Source: UBA6016 sp964568395 (lineage in GTDB: Bacteria; Campylobacterota; Campylobacteria; Campylobacterales; UBA6016). From it: a DNA stretch of 40,000 bases. Under the pieces are notes generated by a model that was not told where the DNA came from, did no database searches, and was given only the letters and a program-made list of their open reading frames with translations. Made by a program: the position numbers and the translations under genes. Numbering within the stretch: the stretch's first letter is position 1; each line of letters starts with the position of its first letter. Below, in pieces: positions 1 through 7,426 of the stretch. Where the stretch lies: positions 1 to 40,000 of the forward strand of contig CAZMPN010000017.1 of assembly GCA_964568395.1 (NCBI GenBank), read 5' to 3'.

Positions 1-1382
1 CCGAGAGTAAAATGCCTATGTATATTTTCTATGACGACTATGGCGTCGTCGACCAGAAGCCCAAGCGATAATATAAGCGCAAACAGCGTAATCCTGTTTA
101 TCGTCTGGTCTATCATCATCCCGGCGAACAGCGTAAGCGCAAAAACAAGCGGAATCGTGATGGAGACTATGGCCGCCTCTTTTAGCCCGAGCATAAAATA
201 TAGCAGCAGGACTATGATGCCGATAGATATGGCCAGATGGAACATCAGCTCGTCTACGACGTGCCCGGCCTTATATCCGTCGTTTCTGGTAACTATGAGC
301 TCTATCTCTTTAGGCAGGCTCTTTTTTATCTCTTCCAGCTTCTGGCCTACCGCTTCGCTTACGACTACGGCGTTCGAGCCCCTCTTTTTTGCCACGTACA
401 AGGTAAGCTGTCCGCTTTTCTCGCCGACTTTCGCGCCATCAAAAGCCTCTCCTTTGACTATGGAGGCCGACTGTTTGGCTTGCACGTTCTTGCTATCTTC
501 TATTTTTGCTATCTCGCGCAGGTATACTATATGGCCGCCCCTAGAGGCTACGATTATTTCGCCTAGATCCTCATAGTTTTTGAGATAACCCTCGAAACCG
601 ACTTCAACGCTTAGCTTTTCGCCCTCTATTTTTCCGACCGGAAGGGACGAGGCGGCCGAAGATATCGCTTTTTGCACGTCAAAAACGGTTAGATTGTAGG
701 CCGAAAGCCTTGCGGAGTCGAGCCAGATATTGAACTGTCTTTTGTTTTCAGGTTTTATGCCTACGACCGATACATCTTTTATCCTGGCAAGCTCGTCGCC
801 AATCTCCCTTGCCGATCCGAAAAGCGCGCTTTCGTCGATGCTTTTTGATGTTACGGCCACCGTATATATAGGAACTTCGTCTATATCCATCGGTTTTACT
901 AGCGGCTGTGAGGCGTTTTTTGGCAACAGGTCCATATTCTGCATCACCCGGTCGTAGAGCTTAAGAAGCGAGCTCTCTTTGTTTTCGCCGACCTTAAACT
1001 GTACCGTTACGACGCCAAAACCGTTTTGGGCCATGCCGAATATATGCTCTACGCCGGTCAGCTCGTTTAGTTTTTTTGACAGAGGCTCGACTATCACCTT
1101 TTGCACATCGGCGGAATTCGCGCCTGGATAAGCGACGATTACGCTGGCGGAAGGCACGTCTATCTGCGGATTTTCTTCTTTTGGGGTAAAGGTAAATGCA
1201 AAAATACCCATTATAAGGACGAAAACGGCTATTATCGGCGTCAAAGGATTTTTCAGAAAGGTTTGCGCCGCCCTGCCCGCAAAATTCAGTCTGACCTCAC
1301 GCTCTAGCTCTTTTAACTCTTCTTCCGTTTGGCGAAGTTCTTTGTCGATGATTTCGCAGTTTTCTTTGATATCGTTTTGCAT
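1..1382 (-). CDS. RND efflux pump permease, N-terminal part (cut by window edge)
   Basis: This is the inner-membrane, proton-driven pump subunit of a tripartite exporter. About 460 N-terminal residues are visible and the C-terminus lies beyond base 1. Translation from the ATG at 1382 gives a charged segment, a first membrane helix (NPLTPIIAVFVLIMGIFAF), a periplasmic porter domain (PLSKKLNELTGVEHI), then membrane helices with the RND signature GLLVDDAIVVIENIHRH near the window edge. A GGAG sits 9 bases before the ATG, and the gene follows the membrane fusion protein by 6 bases, so the three genes form one unit. The N-terminus carries roughly 35 charged residues, rich in Glu and Lys, before the first helix, more than in AcrB-type pumps. 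The substrate cannot be told from sequence; the LVDDAIVVIEN form suggests the HAE/multidrug branch rather than metal export (inference). Confidence 0.93.
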   Translation of the reverse strand, partial: MQNDIKENCEIIDKELRQTEEELKELEREVRLNFAGRAAQTFLKNPLTPIIAVFVLIMGIFAFTFTPKEENPQIDVPSASVIVAYPGANSADVQKVIVEPLSKKLNELTGVEHIFGMAQNGFGVVTVQFKVGENKESSLLKLYDRVMQNMDLLPKNASQPLVKPMDIDEVPIYTVAVTSKSIDESALFGSAREIGDELARIKDVSVVGIKPENKRQFNIWLDSARLSAYNLTVFDVQKAISSAASSLPVGKIEGEKLSVEVGFEGYLKNYEDLGEIIVASRGGHIVYLREIAKIEDSKNVQAKQSASIVKGEAFDGAKVGEKSGQLTLYVAKKRGSNAVVVSEAVGQKLEEIKKSLPKEIELIVTRNDGYKAGHVVDELMFHLAISIGIIVLLLYFMLGLKEAAIVSITIPLVFALTLFAGMMIDQTINRITLFALILSLGLLVDDAIVVIENIHRHFTL

Positions 1383-1388
1383 TATGCA

Positions 1389-2375
1389 CTACTCCGTCTT
1401 CTGCCCGTCTTGCAGGCTCTCTTTCGGATTTTCTATAATTTTGGCGCCGTTATTTACGCCCTCTACGCTGGCATACTCTCCGCCTTGTTTTTTTATCTTT
1501 ACGGGTCTGAACTTCGCGATGCCGCCCGCATATTCGAATACGCCCAGCACCCCGCCTCTTTTTGTAAGCGCGCTCACCGGAACCGATGTCTGCGCGGATG
1601 AACCTTTGGATGCTATCTTGACAAACATCCCGCTATAAAGCCCTTCCTGCTGCTTTGGCTCCGCCCTCAAAGAGAAGTTTCTGGCTCCAGCCCCGCTAGG
1701 CGTTATCGATATTATTTTAGCCTCGGCGTTCTTCTCTCCGGCTTTAAACTGCAAAGTCTGCCCGACTTTAAAATCCGAAAGCTCCTGCTCGTATATATCG
1801 GCCTTGATCCTAAGGTCGTTTTTGCCGCTAATAAGCACTATCGGCTGCCCAGGCATTACCATAGAGGCTATAGTCGCATATTTTTTGAGTATCACGCCGT
1901 CTATCGGGGCCCTTACGCTAGAGTAGCTCTGTTCGTTTCTTGCGAGAGAAAGCATTGCCGACGAAGAGTTCATCATCTGTGTTTTCGTCTCATAATTTAG
2001 TTTGGCCTTCTCAAACTCTTTTTCCGATACGACACCTTTTTCAAAAAGGTTTTTATATCTCTCATAATCCTTTTTGGCGTCGTCCGCCGCTGCTTTAGAG
2101 CTTACATAGTTGGCGTTTGCGGACAAGACGGCCGCTTGCGTGGAGGCCGTATCTATCTCGAAAAGAAGCGCGCCTTTTTTGACGACATCCCCCTCTTCCA
2201 CGTATATCTTCTTTACGTAGCCGCCGATTTTGGAGGATACGACGCTCTCGTTTTTTGAGTAGACGACACCTGACAGCTCCGTACCCAACGTGCCGCCGCC
2301 GACCGTATAGAGCTTTGGCGCCCCAAAAAGAGATGCCGATATGGCAAAAGCTGTAAAAATAGTCTTCTTCATCAC
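1389..2375 (-). CDS. Periplasmic adaptor (membrane fusion protein) of RND efflux system
   Basis: HlyD/AcrA-type adaptor that bridges the RND pump and the outer-membrane channel. It starts with a signal peptide (MKKTIFTAFAISASLFGAP). Residues about 45-75 and 150-180 are the split lipoyl domain (KKIYVEEGDVVKKGALLFEI; SVRAPIDGVILKK). Between them lies an alpha-helical hairpin of about 60 residues, followed by the beta-barrel (LRIKADIYEQELSDFKVGQ) and a membrane-proximal domain. Length (328 aa) is usual for the family. The first GTG (2375) directly abuts the TAA of the TolC gene and the next codon is ATG (2372); an AGGA precedes both, and the ATG has the more usual spacing. Translation is probably coupled to the upstream gene. 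Confidence 0.93.
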   Translation of the reverse strand: MMKKTIFTAFAISASLFGAPKLYTVGGGTLGTELSGVVYSKNESVVSSKIGGYVKKIYVEEGDVVKKGALLFEIDTASTQAAVLSANANYVSSKAAADDAKKDYERYKNLFEKGVVSEKEFEKAKLNYETKTQMMNSSSAMLSLARNEQSYSSVRAPIDGVILKKYATIASMVMPGQPIVLISGKNDLRIKADIYEQELSDFKVGQTLQFKAGEKNAEAKIISITPSGAGARNFSLRAEPKQQEGLYSGMFVKIASKGSSAQTSVPVSALTKRGGVLGVFEYAGGIAKFRPVKIKKQGGEYASVEGVNNGAKIIENPKESLQDGQKTE

Positions 2376-3662
2376 TTAATCCTTTATTCCTAATCCAACG
2401 GTATATCTATATTCGGCCTTCGAATTTAGATACATGGCTTTCGCCTCTATCTCTTTCGCCGCCGACACAGAAGCCTCCGCCTCTTTTTTTAGTAGTTCGC
2501 TTATATTGGTAAGCCCGTTTTGATACTTTAGCTTGTAGTTTTCGAATATCTGTGTCGCCAACTGTTTTGCGGAGCTGTTTTGAGCCAATAGATGCTCTTT
2601 TTGCTTCATATCTAGCTCTTTTTGCTTTGAATCGAATTTGGCGTAGCTTTTCATAGAAGCGGCTTCAAAAGACGCCTTCAGATATTCGGCTCTGGCGGCC
2701 TCCCTTTTTGCACTCCCTGCCCCAAAATCCGTAAGACTATACGAAAGCCCGACGCCCACCATATAAAAATCCTTTGACGACGAAGTAGTGAACGTATTGT
2801 CGTTATATCCGTATTTTGCAAAAGCGACCACTTTCGGCAAATACTCGGACAGCGTAGCGTCGCTTCTGTTTCTGGCCGCATCCGCCATAAACACGGAAGC
2901 TTTTAGCTCATCCCTATCCTCCGGATTTCCGGTTTTTACGCCAACCTCGTAAAAAGTTCCTACATCGTCCACGCTCTCGTCGTCTGTTAAAAACTTGAGA
3001 TAGTGTATCGAGGTTTCATAATTCTTTTTTGCCTCAAACAGCCTGGCTTCGGCGGTCGTTTTGGCTAGGGACGCCTCCATAAGATCCGTTTTGGAGGCTA
3101 GTTTTTCTTTGTACATCTCGTTCGTATTTTTGACTATCTGTTCTACGCTTTTATATGAGAGCTCCATCGCATCTACGTATCTTTTCGACGCGACGGCAAA
3201 ATTATAAGCTTTGAGCGTCTCGAGCGCCAATTTTTTCTCGTCCTTCTTGGAAATAAGAGCGGCGGCGGCCTCCATGTTTGCGGCGGCCTTCTCTTCGTTA
3301 TAAAGCATAAAACCCATAAACAAAGGCACTCTATACTCCGCGGTCGTCTCGAAGTTGTTTATGGTTTTTGGATCGTTCAGGTCGGCAGTAGCGAAATCGG
3401 CCTGCGTCACTTCCCTGCTCGAAAGCTTGTTCATAAATACGTAGGCCGCATGATTGGTTCTGCTAAAGTTTTCGTTTAGGCTTATCTCGCCGAACTTCTT
3501 TGATGATATCTCCCTTAGTCTGGCTTTTGCTATCTCAAGATTTAGCTTTTTTGCTTTTAGCTCTTTATTGTTTTCAATCGCCTTTTTTAGTATCTCGTCA
3601 AAATCATACTGTTTAGCCTCCAGAATAAATGGCAAAACAGCTATCAAAAGCAGTCTTTTCAA
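2376..3662 (-). CDS. TolC-family outer membrane efflux channel
   Basis: Outer-membrane channel of the tripartite exporter and first gene of its operon. A signal peptide (KRLLLIAVLPFILEAKQ) is followed by two long heptad-rich repeats, about 20-210 and 220-420, typical of the OEP fold. The start is a TTG at 3662 with AGG 7 bases upstream; no ATG lies in reach. A clear TATAAT lies about 37 bases upstream of the start. Length (428 aa) is normal. Order channel-adaptor-pump is the same transcription order seen in several Campylobacterota efflux operons. Confident for family, not for substrate. Confidence 0.92.
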   Translation of the reverse strand: MKRLLLIAVLPFILEAKQYDFDEILKKAIENNKELKAKKLNLEIAKARLREISSKKFGEISLNENFSRTNHAAYVFMNKLSSREVTQADFATADLNDPKTINNFETTAEYRVPLFMGFMLYNEEKAAANMEAAAALISKKDEKKLALETLKAYNFAVASKRYVDAMELSYKSVEQIVKNTNEMYKEKLASKTDLMEASLAKTTAEARLFEAKKNYETSIHYLKFLTDDESVDDVGTFYEVGVKTGNPEDRDELKASVFMADAARNRSDATLSEYLPKVVAFAKYGYNDNTFTTSSSKDFYMVGVGLSYSLTDFGAGSAKREAARAEYLKASFEAASMKSYAKFDSKQKELDMKQKEHLLAQNSSAKQLATQIFENYKLKYQNGLTNISELLKKEAEASVSAAKEIEAKAMYLNSKAEYRYTVGLGIKD

Positions 3663-3698
3663 GGGCTACCTCGTTTTATTAAATATAATGCTGGATGA

Positions 3699-3704
3699 AT
3701 TATA
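3699..3704 (-). promoter_or_regulatory. Putative -10 box of the efflux operon
   Basis: A perfect TATAAT read on the minus strand, in an AT-rich gap, about 37 bases upstream of the TTG start of the TolC gene. No good -35 box is seen, which is common in Campylobacterota sigma-70 promoters. Confidence 0.5.
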
Positions 3705-3772
3705 ACATAACAGCGCATTATTTTGATATATCTTTTTGGCAACACTAGGTACAATAATTAAAAGGAGTAATA

Positions 3773-3859
3773 ATGCAAGAAGGCATGAATATATATGAGC
3801 TTACTTTGTTTGCGGTCGTAGCGGCTGCTACTTTTTTTATTTTAAAAACAAAAAAATAA
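3773..3859 (+). CDS. Possible 28-residue single-helix membrane peptide
   Basis: A short ORF starts with ATG 8 bases after an AGGAG (3763-3767), so it has a better ribosome site than many larger genes here. The peptide has a polar start (MQEGMNIYE), one hydrophobic helix (LTLFAVVAAATFFIL) and a basic end (KTKK), which predicts an N-out/C-in membrane peptide by the positive-inside rule. A TACAAT at 3750-3755 could be its -10. It stands alone between the divergent efflux operon and the convergent EAL gene, with only 17 bases to that gene's stop. I do not recognise a family. It could also be chance; the RBS plus helix plus basic tail make a real gene more likely than not. Confidence 0.5.
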   Translation: MQEGMNIYELTLFAVVAAATFFILKTKK

Positions 3860-3876
3860 AAGGCAACCGGCGCTTG

Positions 3877-6342
3877 CTAAATCGATATTATATCTGAGCT
3901 CGGGGCGCCGAAATAGTATCCCTGGCAGTAGTCGATTCCTATGTTTTTTACCTCTTCGTATATCTCTTTGCCGCTGACGAATTCAGCCACCGTCTCTATA
4001 CCTATCGAGTTCGCAAAATTATGTATGCCGCGCACCACGCTTCTGGCGTTTGCATCGGAGGTTATATTTTTAATGAGACTTCCGTCTATTTTTAGATAGT
4101 TCACGTTGAGCCTCATAAGATACTCGAAGTTTGAGTAGCCTGTACCGAAGTCGTCTATGGCGAACCTGCACCCTAGCCGCTTCATCTCTTCCGTAAACGC
4201 CAGAACCTCGTTGTAGCTCTCTATGCCCTCGGACTCGAGTATCTCAAAAATAATATTCTTGCAGACATCCCGTCCGCCTACCGTTTGCTTGATATATTCG
4301 GTCATCTCTTCGCTTACCATATCCTCTATGGATAGATTGATCGAGAAATCTATATTTTTGCCGCCAAACTTATCAATCGCATTGCGCAAAACAGCCTTTG
4401 TAAGCTCCGGGTAAAGCCTCGTCTTCTTGGCTATATTGAGGAAGAAAAACGGAGAATGCATCTCGCCTTTCTCATCCTCCAGCCTCACCAGACACTCATA
4501 TTTGACTATTTCCCCTGTTTTTGTGGATACAAGAGGCTGATAGAGGGTTCTTATTCTTTCGTCCCTTAGCGCCTTTTTTAGTCTCTTATACCAAACTATA
4601 TTGTCGTTTTTCTGCTCTTCTATGGCGCCTTTTATATCTTCGAAACAGATATATTTTTGTTTTTTTGCTTTCGCTTTTTTTAGCGCCGTCTCGGCCTCCT
4701 CAAGCGCTTTGTCTTTTGACATCGATATACCTGCGCTAACGGAAATATCTATATCTATCCCATCTATATCGAAGGTGAAATCGTCAACAAACTCGATTAG
4801 TTTTTCGATCTCGGCCTTCAGGGCTTCGCAATTTCCGTTTGCTTCGACAAGCGCGAATTCGTCCGCATTGATATGATAGAAGGCAAAACCGTCTTTTTCG
4901 GCTATTTCGCCTATCTTGGCGGCAAACATCGTAATAAGCTTATCGCCTGCGTGTACGCCGTATATCTCGTTTATATCCTTGAACCTATCTATATTTAGCA
5001 CGCCGACACACACCGAGCTGAACCCTTGCAGGTCTTTGAACAGCTTAAACCTGTTGCCTATCCTGGACAACCTATGTATATACATCTGGTTCTCAAGCTC
5101 TTTTTGCTGCATGAATGAGTTTATCCCAAAGCCTATATCGCCGGCAAGCTCATCCAGCATCGACACCTCTTTCTCGTCAAATCCGGTCTTGCTGCTCGAA
5201 TATACCGATAGGACCCCGAAAGGCTCGGAATATATATCTTTTCTCAGCGGTATGGATATCAGGCTTTTTATGTTGTCGTCTAGATGTTCTTTTATGTATC
5301 CGTATAGCGGGTGCTCTTTAAAATTTGCGACTATATTTATCTTGCCTTTTTTAAGGGTATCCGTAAACGGCGATTTTTGCGGCATCTCATTTTCGAACTT
5401 GGATAACGCGCCGTCGATAGAATCGGAACTTATGCCGCTTTTATATTTGATGTCTAATTTGCCGTTTTCGACCATCTCTATCCAGACCATCTCATAGTCG
5501 CCGTGTTTGCATAGCCTATCGCAACATTTTTGTAAAAATAGCGGCATATCTTTGGCGCTAATAAGCAGCTGGTTTATATCGGTAACGGTCTTGATGATGT
5601 TTTCCAGCTTAATCTCTTTTTCGAGAGCCGCTTGCAGGCTCCTGTTTTGTTCCCTTAAGGACTCGAACGAACTATTGAGCGCCGTTTTCAGATTTTCAAA
5701 CTCGAATATCGCATAATCAGAGCGTATGCTATTGCCGTTGGCGGCGAATTCGGTAATCTCCCTAAGCGGCCGTATGAAGTATTTGACAGAAATAAGAAAG
5801 ATGATCGCATAGAAAATAAAATGTGCGTACAATGTCTTAACGATAATGTCGTAGGTGGAGCTAAGAAGTTTTTTAGATATATCCTCGTATCCTATCTTTA
5901 TGAGCAGATAGCCCGTTTTCAGCTCGGTTCCTTTAAAGTACGAAAGCCTGTAAAAGAAGTATTTACCCTCTATTTTCCCGCTCTTAAAGTCATACCCCAT
6001 AAGCTCTGAAACGTTCGACGGGAAAGGTTCGTCTATGGCTCTCCTATCGGTGGACACGTCTATCTTCTTTGCGTCGCCGGAAAAAGATATTGACTCAAAG
6101 AACGTGGTTGTGGCAAGAGCCCTGTCTAAATAGATTTGCAACTCCCTCTCGCTTAAACCGTGCTGTCCCAACTCCATAGATATCAGATATTCCATCCTCA
6201 AAACGGCGCCTTTCGTTGCCATGGATAGATTTTTTAGTTCGATTTCCTTATATCTAAGATACTGATATATACTTCCGGACACAACCGCTACAAAATAGGA
6301 GATTATGATCAAAATCGTAAAACGCTTGATCGTCATCTTCAT
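3877..6342 (-). CDS. Membrane sensor with GAF, degenerate GGDEF and EAL domains (likely c-di-GMP phosphodiesterase)
   Basis: 821 aa. A membrane helix at about 7-28, a periplasmic sensor region at about 30-170, and a second helix at about 171-190 are followed by a linker with coiled-coil character, a GAF domain (about 260-410), GGDEF (about 420-565) and EAL (about 585-815). The GGDEF signature is replaced by NADEF (492-496), so cyclase activity is unlikely. The EAL motif reads ECL (616-618), but the catalytic set is present: E616, N669, E700, D730-D731 in DDFGTGYS, K751, E787 and Q807. I therefore infer an active phosphodiesterase that hydrolyses c-di-GMP, perhaps with the NADEF domain as a regulatory nucleotide site. 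Its start overlaps the stop of the upstream binding-protein gene by 4 bases (ATGA), so the two are co-translated. Confidence 0.9.
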   Translation of the reverse strand: MKMTIKRFTILIIISYFVAVVSGSIYQYLRYKEIELKNLSMATKGAVLRMEYLISMELGQHGLSERELQIYLDRALATTTFFESISFSGDAKKIDVSTDRRAIDEPFPSNVSELMGYDFKSGKIEGKYFFYRLSYFKGTELKTGYLLIKIGYEDISKKLLSSTYDIIVKTLYAHFIFYAIIFLISVKYFIRPLREITEFAANGNSIRSDYAIFEFENLKTALNSSFESLREQNRSLQAALEKEIKLENIIKTVTDINQLLISAKDMPLFLQKCCDRLCKHGDYEMVWIEMVENGKLDIKYKSGISSDSIDGALSKFENEMPQKSPFTDTLKKGKINIVANFKEHPLYGYIKEHLDDNIKSLISIPLRKDIYSEPFGVLSVYSSSKTGFDEKEVSMLDELAGDIGFGINSFMQQKELENQMYIHRLSRIGNRFKLFKDLQGFSSVCVGVLNIDRFKDINEIYGVHAGDKLITMFAAKIGEIAEKDGFAFYHINADEFALVEANGNCEALKAEIEKLIEFVDDFTFDIDGIDIDISVSAGISMSKDKALEEAETALKKAKAKKQKYICFEDIKGAIEEQKNDNIVWYKRLKKALRDERIRTLYQPLVSTKTGEIVKYECLVRLEDEKGEMHSPFFFLNIAKKTRLYPELTKAVLRNAIDKFGGKNIDFSINLSIEDMVSEEMTEYIKQTVGGRDVCKNIIFEILESEGIESYNEVLAFTEEMKRLGCRFAIDDFGTGYSNFEYLMRLNVNYLKIDGSLIKNITSDANARSVVRGIHNFANSIGIETVAEFVSGKEIYEEVKNIGIDYCQGYYFGAPSSDIISI

Positions 6343-7217
6343 TTGACAATCTCATCCGTAGATATTTTTTTCAGCTCCATATCCCTGATTGCGAAATCCA
6401 TATTCGCCGGATCGATCCAGACTATACCGTCCAAGCTTTTTACGAAGTCTTCGTAGCTTTGTCCTTGCAGATATTTTTTGACCGTCTCGTAAAACTCCCT
6501 CGGATTGCTTTTTAGCGCACCGACCGCTTTGTCGTTTGCGTTTTTAAGCGTCGAGAGTTCGTCCTTATACTCTTTTATCTGTTCATTTGAAACAAAAAGA
6601 GCGTCTACAACTCTCAAATTCAAATCTTTGGTCGAAGCGATTCTTTTAAAGCCCGATTTTTCCAATTTGCTTGCGTACGGCTCATATGTCGCTATCACGA
6701 CAGCCTTTGCGCCGGAAGAGTTTATATCGGAGATGGTTTGTTGATTTTTATACTGTTTATCTATTTTGTTTTTATCTATGCCGTATTTGTCGCAAAAAGA
6801 GTCCAAAAGAGCCATATTCACGCTTTGCGGCTCCAGATAAGCGGTAATCGAATTTTTATTCTTAAGCTCGCCTATATCGACGTTAGACATTATAACGTCG
6901 GAACCGTTTGATAGATTTGTAAAAAATATCGGTTTCAAATCTTTTTCGTTCGTAGCCAAATACTCGAACTGCGTCGCAAAAAAGCCGTCCACGAGCCTTG
7001 CGTCATATAGCTTTACGCTCTCATCCAGGCTTACCGTCCAAAGCGGCCTAAACTCGACGTCTTTTAGCCACCCTTTTTCATATGCGTATATCATAGGCAT
7101 ATACCCCGGCCATGGACTGATGGATATTCTTAATTTCGGCTTGCCTTCTATCGAGCAAGACGTAATTAAAAACATAGCCGAACAAAGCAGAAGAAATTTT
7201 TTGAGGCGTTTTATCAC
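6339..7217 (-). CDS. Solute-binding lipoprotein, NMT1/SsuA-like, paired with the EAL protein
   Basis: Periplasmic type-2 solute-binding fold of the kind that binds nitrate, taurine, thiamine precursors and similar small molecules. A lipoprotein signal ends in LITSC, so the protein is anchored by lipid. The fold starts with LRISISPWPGYMPMIYAYEK, typical of the NMT1 group, and TYEPYASKLEKSG matches the second lobe. No permease or ATPase gene is near; the only partner is the membrane EAL protein, whose start overlaps this stop. I infer a ligand-sensing role. For the start, the ATG at 7223 lies only one base after AGAAGG, whereas the GTG at 7217 (two codons in) has an ideal 7-base spacing and is preferred. 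Confidence 0.82.
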   Translation of the reverse strand: MIKRLKKFLLLCSAMFLITSCSIEGKPKLRISISPWPGYMPMIYAYEKGWLKDVEFRPLWTVSLDESVKLYDARLVDGFFATQFEYLATNEKDLKPIFFTNLSNGSDVIMSNVDIGELKNKNSITAYLEPQSVNMALLDSFCDKYGIDKNKIDKQYKNQQTISDINSSGAKAVVIATYEPYASKLEKSGFKRIASTKDLNLRVVDALFVSNEQIKEYKDELSTLKNANDKAVGALKSNPREFYETVKKYLQGQSYEDFVKSLDGIVWIDPANMDFAIRDMELKKISTDEIVK

Positions 7218-7250
7218 ACGCATACCTTCTATTTTTACAACTTTAAGCGC

Positions 7251-7271
7251 AATATACTGAATATTCTTATA
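7251..7271 (-). promoter_or_regulatory. Putative -10 elements for the binding-protein/EAL operon
   Basis: On the minus strand two -10-like hexamers lie upstream of the binding-protein start: TATAAG (7271-7266) and TATATT (7256-7251). Either could serve; no clear -35 is seen. Confidence 0.3.
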
Positions 7272-7328
7272 AAAAATTGTTAAACGGTTTTATTATTTTT
7301 TAGTATTTGGAGTGATAGAATAGAGCAA

Positions 7329-7340
7329 CTACAATTGTAG
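7329..7340. promoter_or_regulatory. Perfect 12-bp palindrome CTACAATTGTAG between divergent genes
   Basis: A perfect palindrome sits in the intergenic region between the binding-protein gene (minus) and the mltA leader ORF (plus). Each half contains TACAAT, so it offers a -10-like hexamer on both strands; another possible plus-strand -10 is TAGAAT at 7316-7321. It could be an operator or a promoter core. Function is inferred only from symmetry and position. Confidence 0.35.
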
Positions 7341-7357
7341 ACACAGGAGAGCGATAG

Positions 7358-7426
7358 ATGCAAAACATATTTTTAAGCGTTGCCAAGATGGGCAGCGCGG
7401 ATAGCGGACGGCAAATTTGGTTCTAG
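7358..7426 (+). CDS. Short leader ORF (22 codons) overlapping the mltA start
   Basis: An ATG 8 bases after GGAG (7346-7349) opens a 22-residue ORF (MQNIFLSVAK...GRQIWF) whose TAG at 7424-7426 overlaps the TTG start of mltA (7417) in another frame. The peptide has no clear signal or membrane helix. The mltA TTG itself has almost no Shine-Dalgarno sequence, so coupling of mltA translation to this leader is a reasonable inference. It could instead be the remains of a longer N-terminus lost by frameshift, but mltA has its own complete signal peptide, which argues against that. Confidence 0.42.
   Translation: MQNIFLSVAKMGSADSGRQIWF

Noticed and set aside
3860..3876. Hairpin between the small peptide gene and the EAL gene as terminator
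   Set aside because: Only 4-5 base pairs (GGCAA/TTGCT) and no T-run; too weak to call.
3877..6342. The EAL gene as a decayed, inactive gene because of NADEF and ECL
   Set aside because: The frame is intact over 821 codons and the EAL catalytic residues are all kept; only the GGDEF site is degenerate.
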